Origin: Bacteroidaceae bacterium | GTDB taxonomy: Bacteria > Bacteroidota > Bacteroidia > Bacteroidales > Bacteroidaceae | Assembly: GCA_017466325.1 (NCBI GenBank) | Contig: JAFTUK010000009.1 | Span: 1 to 58,521, forward strand | Direction of reading: 5' to 3' | Length of the DNA: 58,521 nucleotides | Shown here: positions 1 to 8,495 of the stretch, piece by piece | Position numbering within the stretch: the first letter of the stretch is position 1 | How the letters are laid out: every line of letters begins with the position of its first letter | Translations under genes and position numbers: made by a program | Notes under the pieces: generated by a model | The model's input: only the letters and a program-made list of their open reading frames with translations | The model's database searches: none | What the model was told of the DNA's origin: nothing

Positions 1-861
1 AAGGGTGGCATCTTCAATGAGCCATGAATCAAATGCATAGTAAGCCGTAGAAGGCACATTCTCGGCATAGCAATAGACATCAAGGAGTTCGGAGCAGTTA
101 TAGAAAGCATAATCCCCTATGCTCTCCACACTCTTGGGGATACTAACCGAATTCAAACCAGATCAACCATAGAAAGCATAATCCCATATGCTCGTCACAC
201 TATTGGGGATAACCGTTGTTTGACAACCCGAATGCAGATTATTTTTCGCTGTTTCTATTATAGCATTGCAGTTGTTTCGAGAGTCATATACAGGATTCCC
301 ATCCTCCACAACAATTGAGGTCAAACCAGAGCAATAAGAGAAAGCACCAAGTCCTATGCTCGTCACACTATTGGGGATAGTAACCGAGGTCAAACCAACG
401 CAATTGCCGAAAGCACCCTCCCCTATGCTCTTCACACTATTGGGGATAGTAACCGAGGTCAAACCAACGCAATCATAGAAAGCAGAAGACCCTATGCTCG
501 TCACACTATTGGGGATAGTAACCGAGGTCAAACCTCTGCAATAAGAGAAAGCACCCTCCCCTATGCTCTTCACACTATTGCCGATAGTAACCGATGTCAA
601 ACCAGAGCACCAAACGAAAGCATGCTGCCCTATGCTCGTCACACTATAGGCACTCCCCCCGTGCTCCACAGACTCAGGGATAACAACTTCACCAGAATAC
701 TCGCCACTTGTCTTCGCTATAACAGTAGCCTGCTTTGTCTCTGCATTAAGTTCATAGTTTATCCCATCAATCTCAACCTCTACTGCCAGCATGGGCAGGG
801 ACAGGAGCACTGCCAGGGACAGGAACAGCGCTCGCAAGGAATTGGGTAAATGTTTATTCAT
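1..861 (-). pseudogene. BspA-like leucine-rich-repeat surface protein, interrupted by an in-frame stop
   Basis: Starting at 861, the frame encodes a signal peptide (about residues 1-26, hydrophobic core LFLSLAVLLSL), a short beta-rich region and then repeats of about 23 residues with the pattern 'LTSVTIPNSVTSIGxxAF', which is the LRR_5/BspA type found on Bacteroidales surfaces. A TGA at 163-165 ends the frame after 232 residues, inside a repeat. At the matching position other repeats have Cys (AFYDC, AFSYC). Past this TGA the same frame stays open to the window edge and keeps coding good repeats (SIPKSVESIGDYAFYNC), so the stop looks like a point mutation of a Cys codon. The gene runs off the window, so its full length is unknown. 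The family binds host or bacterial surfaces; the ligand here cannot be inferred. Confidence 0.85.
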
Positions 862-950
862 GAAAAATATGTTTATAGATTAGAATTTCAATAACACCTT
901 TTTCGGTAAGTCCCTCCACACACCACCCCAGTGGCGACGGAATTCAGGGG

Positions 951-982
951 TAAAGATACAAGTTTTTCTGGGAATGACAAAA
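951..982 (-). promoter_or_regulatory. Probable promoter of the BspA-like gene
   Basis: On the minus strand TTTTG is followed after 19 bp by TATCTTTA, one base off the Bacteroidetes -7 consensus TAnnTTTG. It lies about 90 bp before the start at 861. Confidence 0.5.
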
Positions 983-1044
983 TTTAGCAGCCTCCACGTT
1001 GAGAATGCTACGCTTGTTCCCTGCAAAAAAACATGCAGGAAAAG

Positions 1045-1075
1045 TTGCCAACTTAAATACTTTGTATTACATTTG
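1045..1075 (+). promoter_or_regulatory. Bacteroidetes-type promoter of the small gene at 1097
   Basis: TTG (1045-1047), 20 bp, then TACATTTG (1068-1075), matching TAnnTTTG. The ATG at 1097 follows 21 bp later, which rules out an upstream in-frame start at 974. Confidence 0.6.
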
Positions 1076-1096
1076 TGCACAAATAAGTGCAGAAAT

Positions 1097-1279
1097 ATGG
1101 AAACAACAATGAAAGTGTCCACTTCCTTCCGTCTCAATGCGGATTTGGTGGAGAGCACAACCCTCGCTGCCATTGAGGAGGCGAAGGCGCAACAGCAGGC
1201 ATACAGGGACGGCAAGACTCCTGTTGAGGCAATAGACCTATCAAGCGTTGAGAACATGCTGAAGTCAATGGGTATATGA
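1097..1279 (+). CDS. Small orphan antitoxin-like protein (possible RelB/DinJ-type remnant)
   Basis: 60 residues. The N-terminus (KVSTSFRLNADLVE) resembles the beta-strand of a ribbon-helix-helix antitoxin. The rest (TTLAAIEEAK... DLSSVENMLKSMG) resembles the toxin-binding tail of RelB/DinJ-like antitoxins. The helices normally between these parts are absent, so the gene looks internally shortened. No toxin gene lies beside it: the next 240 bp upstream and downstream are non-coding. ATG 1097 is chosen because a TAnnTTTG promoter ends at 1075. Family placement rests on sequence feel only; it may be an unrelated small protein. Confidence 0.5.
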   Translation: METTMKVSTSFRLNADLVESTTLAAIEEAKAQQQAYRDGKTPVEAIDLSSVENMLKSMGI

Positions 1280-1312
1280 AACAACTCATCCCAACCTACC
1301 CCCCCAAGACGC

Positions 1313-1349
1313 AATACAGGCCCGGCCGTGATGTGACCGAGCCTGTATT
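1313..1349 (+). terminator. Hairpin after the small gene
   Basis: Nine-base arms AATACAGGC and GCCTGTATT enclose a 19-base loop, followed by AT-rich sequence. Plausible terminator for the gene at 1097. Confidence 0.5.
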
Positions 1350-1412
1350 ATTATATTAAGGTGCAGAAATTCTTCATCAGAAAACAAAACAAGTGCTACG
1401 CATACCAAAAGT

Positions 1413-1446
1413 AAAACGCCCCAAGGAACAAACCTCGGGGCGTTTT
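1413..1446. terminator. Bidirectional terminator between convergent transcripts
   Basis: AAAACGCCCC (1413-1422) pairs with GGGGCGTTTT (1437-1446), giving a GC-rich stem with T-runs on both strands. It can end the decarboxylase operon arriving on the minus strand. Confidence 0.8.
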
Positions 1447-1461
1447 TATTATCTTTATCAC

Positions 1462-1515
1462 GGACACAGCATTTCAGTGTCCCTACGTTAAACGCTAAAC
1501 GTTAAACGTTAAACA
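1462..1515. repeat. GGACAC...GTGTCC palindrome plus TTAAACG repeats
   Basis: An inverted repeat with 6-base arms (1462-1482) is followed by CCCTACG and about four copies of a TTAAACG-like heptamer running almost to the mmdB stop. The same two modules sit together near 21.0 kb in the other orientation. Confidence 0.6.
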
Positions 1516-1517
1516 TA

Positions 1518-2807
1518 CTATCCCAGGAAACTCAGCAACAGACCTGCTGCTACGGCAGAACCGATAACACCGGCCACGTTGGGACCCATGGCGTGCATGA
1601 GCAGGAAGTTGCGACGGTCCTCCTTCTGACCCTGCTCCTGAGAGACGCGGGCTGCCATAGGTACGGCGCTGACACCGGCAGAACCGATGAGGGGGTTGAT
1701 CTTGGAACCTTCCTTGAGGAACAGGTTCATGAACTGGGCCATAAGCACGCCACAGGCAGATCCCACGCCAAAGGCTACGATGCCCACGCAGAGGATACCG
1801 ATGGTCTGCACGTTCATGAAAGACTCGGCTGAGGCGGTAGCACCCACGGTAATACCAAGGAAGATGACCACTATGTTGTTTAGTTCGTTCTGTGCGGCCT
1901 TGCTGAGACGGTCCACCACACCACATTCCTTCATCAAGTTGCCGAGCATAAGACAGCCCACCAGAGTGCCGGCACTGGGCACTACGAGACTGACGACAAT
2001 GGTAACGACAATGGGGAAGATGATTTTCTCCTTCTTGCTGACGGTACGCAACTGAGACATGCGGATAAGGCGCTGCTTCTTGCTGGTGAAAAAGCGCATG
2101 ATGGGAGGCTGGATAACGGGAACCAGCGCCATGTAACTGTATGCTGCAACAGCAATGGGACCAAGCAGTTCGGGGGCCAGTTTGGAGGTAAGGAAGATGG
2201 CCGTGGGACCGTCCGCACCACCGATGATACCTATAGAAGCAGCCTGCTCGGGAGTGAAGCCGAGTCCGGGAATGTCAATCTGCGTTACGATGAAGGTTGC
2301 GAAGATACCAATCTGTGCGGCAGCACCCAGCAGGAGGCTCTTGGGGTTGGCAATCAGAGGACCGAAGTCGGTCATGGCACCCACGCCCAGGAAGATAAGA
2401 CAGGGATAAACGCCTGCCTTTACACCTATGTAGAGCACGTCCAGCAAGCCTCCGTTGGCCATGATGTAGCCATAACTGTGGTAATGGGGGCTGGCCGGAT
2501 TGAGGAACTCGTTGTTCCACATTTCAGAATGGAACAGACCGGCTCCGGGCAGGTTGGTAAGCACCATACCGAAGGCAATGGGAAGCAGGAGCAAAGGTTC
2601 GAACTTCTTCACTATGGCCAGCCACAGGAGGAAACAGCCTATGGCGAGCATCACCAAATTCTTCCAGCCACCTTCGGCCAGGAAACTGGCAAAACCCATC
2701 TCGCCAACGAACTTGGAAAGTCCTTCCTTCACCTCAAAGGCCATGACTGGCGTTGCGACAAGGAGCAACAGGACCACCAGGGAGAAATACTTGATATAAT
2801 TCTTCAT
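1518..2807 (-). CDS. mmdB: Methylmalonyl-CoA decarboxylase, Na+-pumping beta subunit
   Basis: 429 residues; membrane subunit of the OadB/MmdB/GcdB family, which accepts the carboxyl group from carboxybiotin, releases CO2 and exports Na+. There is an N-terminal hydrophobic segment (8-23) and many membrane helices. Family signatures are present: [13 protein letters not shown] with the conserved Asp near 199, [18 protein letters not shown], and [18 protein letters not shown] near the C-terminus. Length is normal. It is the last gene of the minus-strand operon alpha-gamma-carrier-beta, 22 bp after the carrier. In Prevotella-type fermentation the complex decarboxylates methylmalonyl-CoA to propionyl-CoA and couples this to a sodium gradient. 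An oxaloacetate decarboxylase role is disfavoured by the carboxyltransferase partner. Confidence 0.93.
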   Translation of the reverse strand: MKNYIKYFSLVVLLLLVATPVMAFEVKEGLSKFVGEMGFASFLAEGGWKNLVMLAIGCFLLWLAIVKKFEPLLLLPIAFGMVLTNLPGAGLFHSEMWNNEFLNPASPHYHSYGYIMANGGLLDVLYIGVKAGVYPCLIFLGVGAMTDFGPLIANPKSLLLGAAAQIGIFATFIVTQIDIPGLGFTPEQAASIGIIGGADGPTAIFLTSKLAPELLGPIAVAAYSYMALVPVIQPPIMRFFTSKKQRLIRMSQLRTVSKKEKIIFPIVVTIVVSLVVPSAGTLVGCLMLGNLMKECGVVDRLSKAAQNELNNIVVIFLGITVGATASAESFMNVQTIGILCVGIVAFGVGSACGVLMAQFMNLFLKEGSKINPLIGSAGVSAVPMAARVSQEQGQKEDRRNFLLMHAMGPNVAGVIGSAVAAGLLLSFLG

Positions 2808-2829
2808 GATTATGGAAATGATGCTATGT

Positions 2830-3537
2830 TTAGTCCAACTCCACGAGTGCCTGTCCGCTCTGCACCTGGTCGCCCTCCTTGCAGAGGATGGCCTTTACAG
2901 TACCTGCGGCCTCCGCAGAAATGCTGTTCTCCATCTTCATGGCCTCCATGAGCAACACCTGATCGCCAATGTTGATTCGGTCACCCACCTTTACGCTGAT
3001 TTTGGTGATGGAACCGGGCAGGGGTGCAGTAACTGTCTTGCTGCCTGTAGCAGGAGCCGACATGGTGGGCGCTGTGCTCACACCGGCAGGTGTGGCAGGT
3101 GCAGGCTTGGGCTCCAGTGCAGGTGCCTTGGCTGCAACGAAGTCGGCCACCATCTCCACGAGCAGGTCGCCCTGGTTAACGCTCTGGCCGTTGCTCACGG
3201 CTACGCGCTGTACGGTACCGTCCACCTCGGACACGATGTCGTTGGCCATCTTCATGGCTTCGATGACGAGCAGAACCTCGCCACGCTTCACGTGCTGGCC
3301 TGCGGCAACCTTCACTTCGGTAACTGTGCCGGGCAGTTCGCTGACTACGTTCTTGGGACCGCCTGCCTGTGATGCGGCAGGGGCAGAGGCTGCGGGACGG
3401 GGTCCCTGAGCCTTGGTTTGGGGAATCTCAACCTGATAGGTCTGGCCGTTCACAGTTACCTGCATGTTGCCGCCTCTGAGGTCTTCCACGGTGGCCAGAT
3501 AGTCGGTGCCACCTATCTTGAACTTGAATTCTTTCAT
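2830..3537 (-). CDS. Biotin carboxyl carrier with two biotinyl domains
   Basis: 235 residues. N-terminal segment 1-42, Ala/Pro linker, biotinyl domain about 64-130 with EAMKM (Lys96), a second Ala/Pro linker, then another complete biotinyl domain about 168-235 with MEAMKME (Lys201). Both lysines sit in intact AMKM motifs, so both could be biotinylated. Carriers of this complex normally have a single biotinyl domain and are about 120-150 residues, so a duplicated swinging arm is unusual. It would carry CO2 from the carboxyltransferase (gene at 3901) to the membrane beta subunit (gene at 1518). It lies 30 bp after the gamma-subunit gene. Confidence 0.92.
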   Translation of the reverse strand: MKEFKFKIGGTDYLATVEDLRGGNMQVTVNGQTYQVEIPQTKAQGPRPAASAPAASQAGGPKNVVSELPGTVTEVKVAAGQHVKRGEVLLVIEAMKMANDIVSEVDGTVQRVAVSNGQSVNQGDLLVEMVADFVAAKAPALEPKPAPATPAGVSTAPTMSAPATGSKTVTAPLPGSITKISVKVGDRINIGDQVLLMEAMKMENSISAEAAGTVKAILCKEGDQVQSGQALVELD

Positions 3538-3567
3538 TTGTACGTTATTTAAAATGGGTTACACGAC

Positions 3568-3897
3568 TTAGAGCCTGGGGTTCAACTGTGATGTCCAGGT
3601 CTGACTGGTATGCGTGATGGTGAGCACGCGGCTTTCCAGGTTCTTCTTCTCCTCCTCGTAAAGGTAGAGAGCCATGGCCACGGCTGCCTTGTCCTCATCG
3701 CTGGCATTGGCAAAGGTCTTGGCCTGCTTCTGCTGGTTGTATGCCACCTTGGCACTGCTGGCCTTGGTGGCGGTCTTCTTGGCCACCAGAGTGAATACCT
3801 GAAGAATTACCACCAGGACAACGAGAATGGCAAAGACAACCACCACACAGGTAAGTGCCAGCCATGCGCTATCTATAGTTAATGCAAGGAAATTCAT
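3568..3897 (-). CDS. OadG-like gamma subunit of the Na+-pumping decarboxylase
   Basis: 109 residues with one strong transmembrane segment (about 13-37, ALTCVVVVFAILVVLVVIL), a short basic stretch and a charged C-terminal tail. This is the usual shape of OadG/MmdD assembly subunits, which hold the soluble alpha subunit to the membrane beta subunit. Sequence conservation in this family is low, so the call leans on size, topology and position: it starts three bases after the alpha-subunit stop, ahead of the biotin carrier. ATG at 3897. Confidence 0.8.
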   Translation of the reverse strand: MNFLALTIDSAWLALTCVVVVFAILVVLVVILQVFTLVAKKTATKASSAKVAYNQQKQAKTFANASDEDKAAVAMALYLYEEEKKNLESRVLTITHTSQTWTSQLNPRL

Positions 3898-3900
3898 AGG

Positions 3901-5472
3901 TTACAGAGGTATGTTGCCATGCTTCTTGGCAGGGTTGGTAAGTTTCTTGTTCTCCAGTTGTGCCAATGCGCGGATCACACGGAAACGTGTGTTGCGAGGC
4001 TCGATGACATCGTCGATGTAACCGAACTTGGCAGCCTGGTAGGGGTTGGCGAAGAGTTTGGTGTACTCGTCCTCCTTCTCCTTGATGTAGGCCTTTGCTT
4101 CCTCCACCTTGCCTGCATCCTTCAGGGCCTTGGCATCCTTGGCATAGAGCACGCTGGCTGCACCGCTGGCACCCATAACGGCTATCTCGGAAGAGGGCCA
4201 TGCATAGTTGATGTCGCCACGGAGTTGCTTACAGCTCATCACGATGTGGCTGCCGCCATAACTCTTGCGCAGGGTAACGGTAACCTTGGGCACAGTGGCC
4301 TCGCCGTAGGCGTAGAGCAACTTGGCACCGTGCAGGATGACTGCATTGTACTCCTGTGCTGTGCCGGGCAGGAAGCCGGGAACGTCCACGAGGGTAACGA
4401 TGGGGATATTGAAGGCATCGCAGAAGCGTACAAAGCGTGCGCCCTTGCGGCTGCTGTTGCAGTCCAGCACACCGGCCAACTGCTTGGGCTGGTTGGCAAC
4501 GATACCCACACTCTGACCGTTGAAACGGGCGAAACCGATAATCAGGTTCTTGGCATAGTTGGGCTGTACCTCGAAGAACTCGCCATGGTCAACGATACCG
4601 GCAATAACCTGATACATGTCGTAGGGCATGTTGGGGTTGTCGGGGATGATATCGTTCAGATAGTCCTCCATGCGGCCGATGGGGTCTGTGCAGACCTTGC
4701 GGGGAGTCTTCTCCATGTTGTTCTGGGGAATGTAGCTCATCAACTTCTTGATCATGGAGATGGCCTCCTCCTCGGTGCTGGCTGTGAAGTGTGTCACGCC
4801 GCTCTTGGTGGCATGCACGCTGGCACCACCCAACTGCTCCTGGGTAACCACCTCGCCAAGAACTGCCTTAACGGGGCCGGGGCCTGTGAGGAACATGTAT
4901 GAGGTGTTCTCAACCATCAGGGTGAAGTCGGTAAGCGCAGGGCTGTAAACGGCACCACCTGCGCAGGGGCCCATGATGGCGCTGATCTGGGGAACCACAC
5001 CGGAGGCCATGATGTTGCGCTGGAAAATCTCGGCATAACCGGCCAGGGCGTTGATACCCTCCTGCAGACGTGCACCGCCTGAGTCGTTCAGACCGATAAC
5101 GGGAGCGCCCACCTTCATGGCAATGTCCATTACCTTGCAGATCTTGCTGGCAAGCATCTCTGACAGAGAACCTGCGCTGACGGTAAAGTCCTGTGCAAAG
5201 ACATAGACCAGACGGCCGTCGATGGTACCGCTACCAGTAACCACACCGTCGCCCAGATAGTGCTTCTTCTCCATACCGAAGTTGTAGCAACGGTGCTCAA
5301 CGAACATGTCCATTTCCTCGAAACTGCCTGGATCCAGCAACAAGGCGATACGTTCGCGTGCTGTCAGTTTGCCTTTCTCGTGCTGCTTGGCAATGGCCTT
5401 CTCACCACCGCCGATGCGAGCCTTCTCGCGGAGTTCCATCAACTCCTTGATCTTTTCTGTTTGATTGCTCAT
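3901..5472 (-). CDS. mmdA: Methylmalonyl-CoA decarboxylase alpha subunit (carboxyltransferase)
   Basis: 523 residues, the usual length of MmdA/PccB-type acyl-CoA carboxyltransferases. The N-terminal crotonase-like half has [21 protein letters not shown] and the acyl-CoA-binding oxyanion region [12 protein letters not shown]. The C-terminal half has [28 protein letters not shown] and the end motif [17 protein letters not shown]. It transfers the carboxyl group of methylmalonyl-CoA to biotin on the carrier. First gene of the operon, behind a TAnnTTTG promoter and a leader of about 95 nt. The neighbouring beta and gamma pump subunits favour decarboxylase over propionyl-CoA carboxylase, because no biotin carboxylase gene is present here. 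Confidence 0.92.
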   Translation of the reverse strand: MSNQTEKIKELMELREKARIGGGEKAIAKQHEKGKLTARERIALLLDPGSFEEMDMFVEHRCYNFGMEKKHYLGDGVVTGSGTIDGRLVYVFAQDFTVSAGSLSEMLASKICKVMDIAMKVGAPVIGLNDSGGARLQEGINALAGYAEIFQRNIMASGVVPQISAIMGPCAGGAVYSPALTDFTLMVENTSYMFLTGPGPVKAVLGEVVTQEQLGGASVHATKSGVTHFTASTEEEAISMIKKLMSYIPQNNMEKTPRKVCTDPIGRMEDYLNDIIPDNPNMPYDMYQVIAGIVDHGEFFEVQPNYAKNLIIGFARFNGQSVGIVANQPKQLAGVLDCNSSRKGARFVRFCDAFNIPIVTLVDVPGFLPGTAQEYNAVILHGAKLLYAYGEATVPKVTVTLRKSYGGSHIVMSCKQLRGDINYAWPSSEIAVMGASGAASVLYAKDAKALKDAGKVEEAKAYIKEKEDEYTKLFANPYQAAKFGYIDDVIEPRNTRFRVIRALAQLENKKLTNPAKKHGNIPL

Positions 5473-5566
5473 TTTGAGTTTTAAATGATATAGTGTTATT
5501 ACTCGTTCTTGTCGTTATCTCAAACTCTCGCGCGTACTTATTTATATATATAAGCACAAACTTCTG

Positions 5567-5574
5567 CAAAGTTA
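5567..5574 (-). promoter_or_regulatory. -7 element of the decarboxylase operon promoter
   Basis: Minus-strand TAACTTTG matches TAnnTTTG, about 95 bp before the mmdA start. The leader between them is AT-rich with no other gene. Confidence 0.6.
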
Positions 5575-5680
5575 GCAATAATCCGCGAATGAACAGGAAG
5601 GCATCGGGCGGTTTTTATGCAAATACCATGCTTTTTCCCAAATAATAAGCAACAGAGAATGGTGTTTCCTTCTTTTTTTA

Positions 5681-5688
5681 TAACTTTG
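5681..5688 (+). promoter_or_regulatory. -7 element of the MATE-PPTase-xthA operon promoter
   Basis: TAACTTTG ends only 9 bp before the ATG at 5698. It excludes in-frame starts at 5617 and 5659 and implies a near-leaderless mRNA. Confidence 0.6.
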
Positions 5689-5697
5689 GCATCCGAT

Positions 5698-7056
5698 ATG
5701 GCACAGAGAGTACCTACAGAATTGGGCGAGAAACCCATCGGCATACTGCTGATGAACTATGCCCTTCCTGCCATCATGGCTATGGTGGCAAGTTCGTTGT
5801 ATAACATAGTGGACAGGGCCTTCATCGGACATTACGTCGGCACCCTGGCCCTGGGAGGCCTGACGGCCACCTTCCCGTTCATGAACCTGGGGGCAGCCTT
5901 CGGCGCCATGGTGGGCGTGGGTGCATGTACGGTGATAAGCGTAAGGTTGGGACAAAAGGACTATGCCACGGCACAGAACGTGCTGGGAAATACCATCACA
6001 CTGAACCTCATCCTGGGCACATTGTTCACCATCGTGTGCCTGACGTTCCTTGACCCCATCCTGCAGATATTCGGAGCATCGGACACTACCCTGCCCTATG
6101 CCCGTGAGTACATGCAGATAGTACTGGTGTTCAACGTGATATCGCACAGTTACCTTGGTCTCAATGCCATAATGCGCGCGGCAGGACACCCTATCACGGC
6201 CATGGCGCTGACACTCTGCGGTGTGATGGTAAACGCAGCACTGGACCCCCTGTTCATCATTGTCTTGGACATGGGCATACGGGGAGCGGCCATAGCCACG
6301 ATAATCTCCCAAAGCCTGGCGCTGGTAGCCATATTGCTGCTTTTCAGCCGCAAGAGCGAACTTCTGCACCTGAGACGCGGCATCTACAAACTGAAGGCAA
6401 GCATAGTAAGGCAGACACTGGCCATCGGCATGTCGCCATTCCTGATGAACTCATGTGCATGCCTGGTGGTGCTGCTCCTGAACCGCAGCATGCAGGAGTA
6501 TGGCGGAGACAACGCATTGGCGGCATACGGCATAGTGAATAGCATTGCATTCGTTTTCATAATGATTGTCATGGGCCTGAATCAAGGCATGCAACCCATT
6601 GCCGGCTACAACTGGGGTGCGCACCAGAACGACCGTGTATGGCAGGTGCTCCGCTACACCATGACTGCTGCTACGGCGGTTACCATCATAGGATTTCTAA
6701 CCGGCATGATCATTCCCGAAATGCCTGCCAGGATATTCACCAATGACGAGCAGATAATATCCATGGCGGCACACGGATTCCGCATCTGTGTGCTCATTTT
6801 CCCTCTGGTGGGCGGCCAGATAGTGGTTAGCCACTTCTTCCAAAGCATAGGACACGCCGGCAAGAGCATCTTCCTGAGCCTGTCACGCCAACTGATCTTC
6901 CTGATACCGGGCATACTGATTCTGCCCAAATACCTCGGACTGGACGGCGTGTGGTATAGCATGCCCTTTGCCGATGCCATGAGTTGCATCATCGCCGCCA
7001 CACTGCTCTGGTGGCAGGTAAGGCACATTCGTTCCAAGGAGGAGAGCAAGGCATGA
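5698..7056 (+). CDS. MATE-family multidrug/metabolite efflux protein
   Basis: 452 residues from ATG 5698, the usual MATE length. About twelve hydrophobic helices fall in two similar halves, beginning with the typical MATE start 'KPIGILLMNYALPAIMAMVASSLYNIVDRAFIGH', here read in pieces: PIGILLMNYALPAIMAM then YNIVDRAFIG. It shows the family's inner repeat (MNPxx-like PFMNLGAAF; SPFLMNSC). It exports cationic drugs or metabolites using a Na+ or H+ gradient; the substrate is unknown. The stop overlaps the next gene's ATG (ATGA), so translation is coupled to the phosphopantetheinyl transferase. The starts at 5617 and 5659 lie upstream of or inside the promoter and are rejected. Confidence 0.88.
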   Translation: MAQRVPTELGEKPIGILLMNYALPAIMAMVASSLYNIVDRAFIGHYVGTLALGGLTATFPFMNLGAAFGAMVGVGACTVISVRLGQKDYATAQNVLGNTITLNLILGTLFTIVCLTFLDPILQIFGASDTTLPYAREYMQIVLVFNVISHSYLGLNAIMRAAGHPITAMALTLCGVMVNAALDPLFIIVLDMGIRGAAIATIISQSLALVAILLLFSRKSELLHLRRGIYKLKASIVRQTLAIGMSPFLMNSCACLVVLLLNRSMQEYGGDNALAAYGIVNSIAFVFIMIVMGLNQGMQPIAGYNWGAHQNDRVWQVLRYTMTAATAVTIIGFLTGMIIPEMPARIFTNDEQIISMAAHGFRICVLIFPLVGGQIVVSHFFQSIGHAGKSIFLSLSRQLIFLIPGILILPKYLGLDGVWYSMPFADAMSCIIAATLLWWQVRHIRSKEESKA

Positions 7057-7634
7057 GGCTTTTTGTCAGGGACAACCTTGCCGGGTACACGCAGGAAGAC
7101 TTGGACACGGACATGGTCCTGCTCCCCCGGTGGCGCAGGGAACAGGCCCTGAGATACAGGCATTTTCAGGGGCGCAGGGATTGCGCCTTGTCCTATCTGC
7201 TCCTTTGCCAGGCACTGGAGGAGGAGTATGGCATAACGGAAAAGCCTACCTTCGTCATAGGCGGACATGGCAAACCCTCCCTGTTGGAATATCCACACAT
7301 ACACTTCAACCTGAGCCATTGCGCCAAAGCCATTGCCTGTGCCGTGGCAGACCGCCCTGTGGGTGTAGACGTAGAGAGCACAGAGCGCAAAATCAGCGAC
7401 GCACTGATACGGCACACGATGAGTCCACAGGAGCAGGAGGAAATGGAAGGCGACCCCGTGCGCTTCTTTCACCTCTGGACACAGAAGGAGGCTCTGGTAA
7501 AACTGCGTGGCACTGGGCTTCAGGACAACCTGCACGACCTGCTTCTGCCACACAACACGGCCGACGTGGAATTCCGTACGGAAGACCACTCCGACCGGGG
7601 ATATATAATATCAACAGCAATACTTAAGACATGA
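7053..7634 (+). CDS. 4'-phosphopantetheinyl transferase (Sfp/AcpT-like)
   Basis: 193 residues. It moves phosphopantetheine from CoA to a serine of a carrier protein. The family signatures are clear: FNLSH (86-90), GVDVES with Mg2+-binding Asp106 and Glu108, and WTQKEALVK (142-150) followed by LRGTG. The ATG at 7053 overlaps the MATE stop and has a purine-rich stretch AAGGAGGAG upstream, which decides this start over 6984. The stop overlaps the xthA ATG. At 193 residues it is a little short for Sfp, closer to compact fatty-acid-type enzymes. No polyketide or peptide synthase is in the window, so the target is probably an acyl carrier encoded elsewhere. Confidence 0.88.
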   Translation: MRLFVRDNLAGYTQEDLDTDMVLLPRWRREQALRYRHFQGRRDCALSYLLLCQALEEEYGITEKPTFVIGGHGKPSLLEYPHIHFNLSHCAKAIACAVADRPVGVDVESTERKISDALIRHTMSPQEQEEMEGDPVRFFHLWTQKEALVKLRGTGLQDNLHDLLLPHNTADVEFRTEDHSDRGYIISTAILKT

Positions 7635-8383
7635 AATTCATCAGTTGGAACGTAAACGGCCTTCGTGCCGTAGTAGGCAAGAACTTCCACGAGGCATTCA
7701 ATGCCTTGGATGCGGATTTCTTCAGCCTTCAGGAAACGAAACTTCAGGAGGGGCAGATTGCCCTTGACCTGCCGGGATATAACTGCTACTGGAACTATGC
7801 CGAAAAGAAAGGATACAGCGGCACGGCCGTCTTCACACGCCACACGCCCCTGTCCGTATCCTACGGCATGGGTATAGAGGAGCATGACCACGAGGGGCGC
7901 CTCATCACTCTGGAAATGGAGGATTTCTATCTCGTGTGCTGCTATACGCCGAACTCTCAGGACGGGCTGAAGCGCCTCGACTACCGTATGCAATGGGAAA
8001 CGGACCTGCGTACCTACCTCATGCAACTGGACGGGAAGAAACCCGTCGTATATTGTGGTGACCTGAACGTGGCGCATCAGGAAATTGACCTGAAGAACCC
8101 GAAGACAAACCGCATGAACCCGGGCTTTACCGACGAGGAGCGCGCCAAGATGACCGAACTCTTGGATTCCGGCTTCACGGACACCTTCCGCTTCCTCTAC
8201 CCGGACACAAAGGAGATATACTCGTGGTGGAGTTACCGTTTCAAGGCACGCGAGAAGAACACGGGATGGCGTATCGACTACTTCATCACGTCTGACCGCC
8301 TGCGCGACAGGATAGAATCCGCCACCATCCACACAGACATCTTGGGCAGCGACCATTGCCCGGTAGGGTTGGTTCTGAGATAA
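7631..8383 (+). CDS. xthA: Exodeoxyribonuclease III / AP endonuclease
   Basis: 250 residues, the exact size of the ExoIII/APE1 family. Motifs in order: SWNVNGLRA (Asn7), LQETKL (Glu35, metal ligand), the substrate region NVAHQEIDLKNPKTN, WWSYRF, WRIDYF and the terminal SDHCPVGL (Asp241, His242). It cleaves DNA 5' of abasic sites and degrades 3' ends, acting in base excision repair in the cytoplasm. It overlaps the phosphopantetheinyl transferase stop by four bases (ATGA), making it the third gene of the operon. Confidence 0.95.
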   Translation: MKFISWNVNGLRAVVGKNFHEAFNALDADFFSLQETKLQEGQIALDLPGYNCYWNYAEKKGYSGTAVFTRHTPLSVSYGMGIEEHDHEGRLITLEMEDFYLVCCYTPNSQDGLKRLDYRMQWETDLRTYLMQLDGKKPVVYCGDLNVAHQEIDLKNPKTNRMNPGFTDEERAKMTELLDSGFTDTFRFLYPDTKEIYSWWSYRFKAREKNTGWRIDYFITSDRLRDRIESATIHTDILGSDHCPVGLVLR

Positions 8384-8442
8384 GCAGATACCAACAGGCA
8401 AGACGCCCTACCCAGACGTCCCTTTAGCAAAGAGCAAACAAC

Positions 8443-8472
8443 TGCCCCCGCCAGTACAAACTGACGGGGGCA
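8443..8472. terminator. Hairpin between convergent xthA and the protease gene
   Basis: TGCCCCCG (8443-8450) pairs with CGGGGGCA (8465-8472), with an inner CAGT/ACTG stem. No long T-run follows, but the stem is strong and the genes converge on it. Confidence 0.65.
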
Positions 8473-8495
8473 ATTCTATGTTGTCGGAAGGTCCT

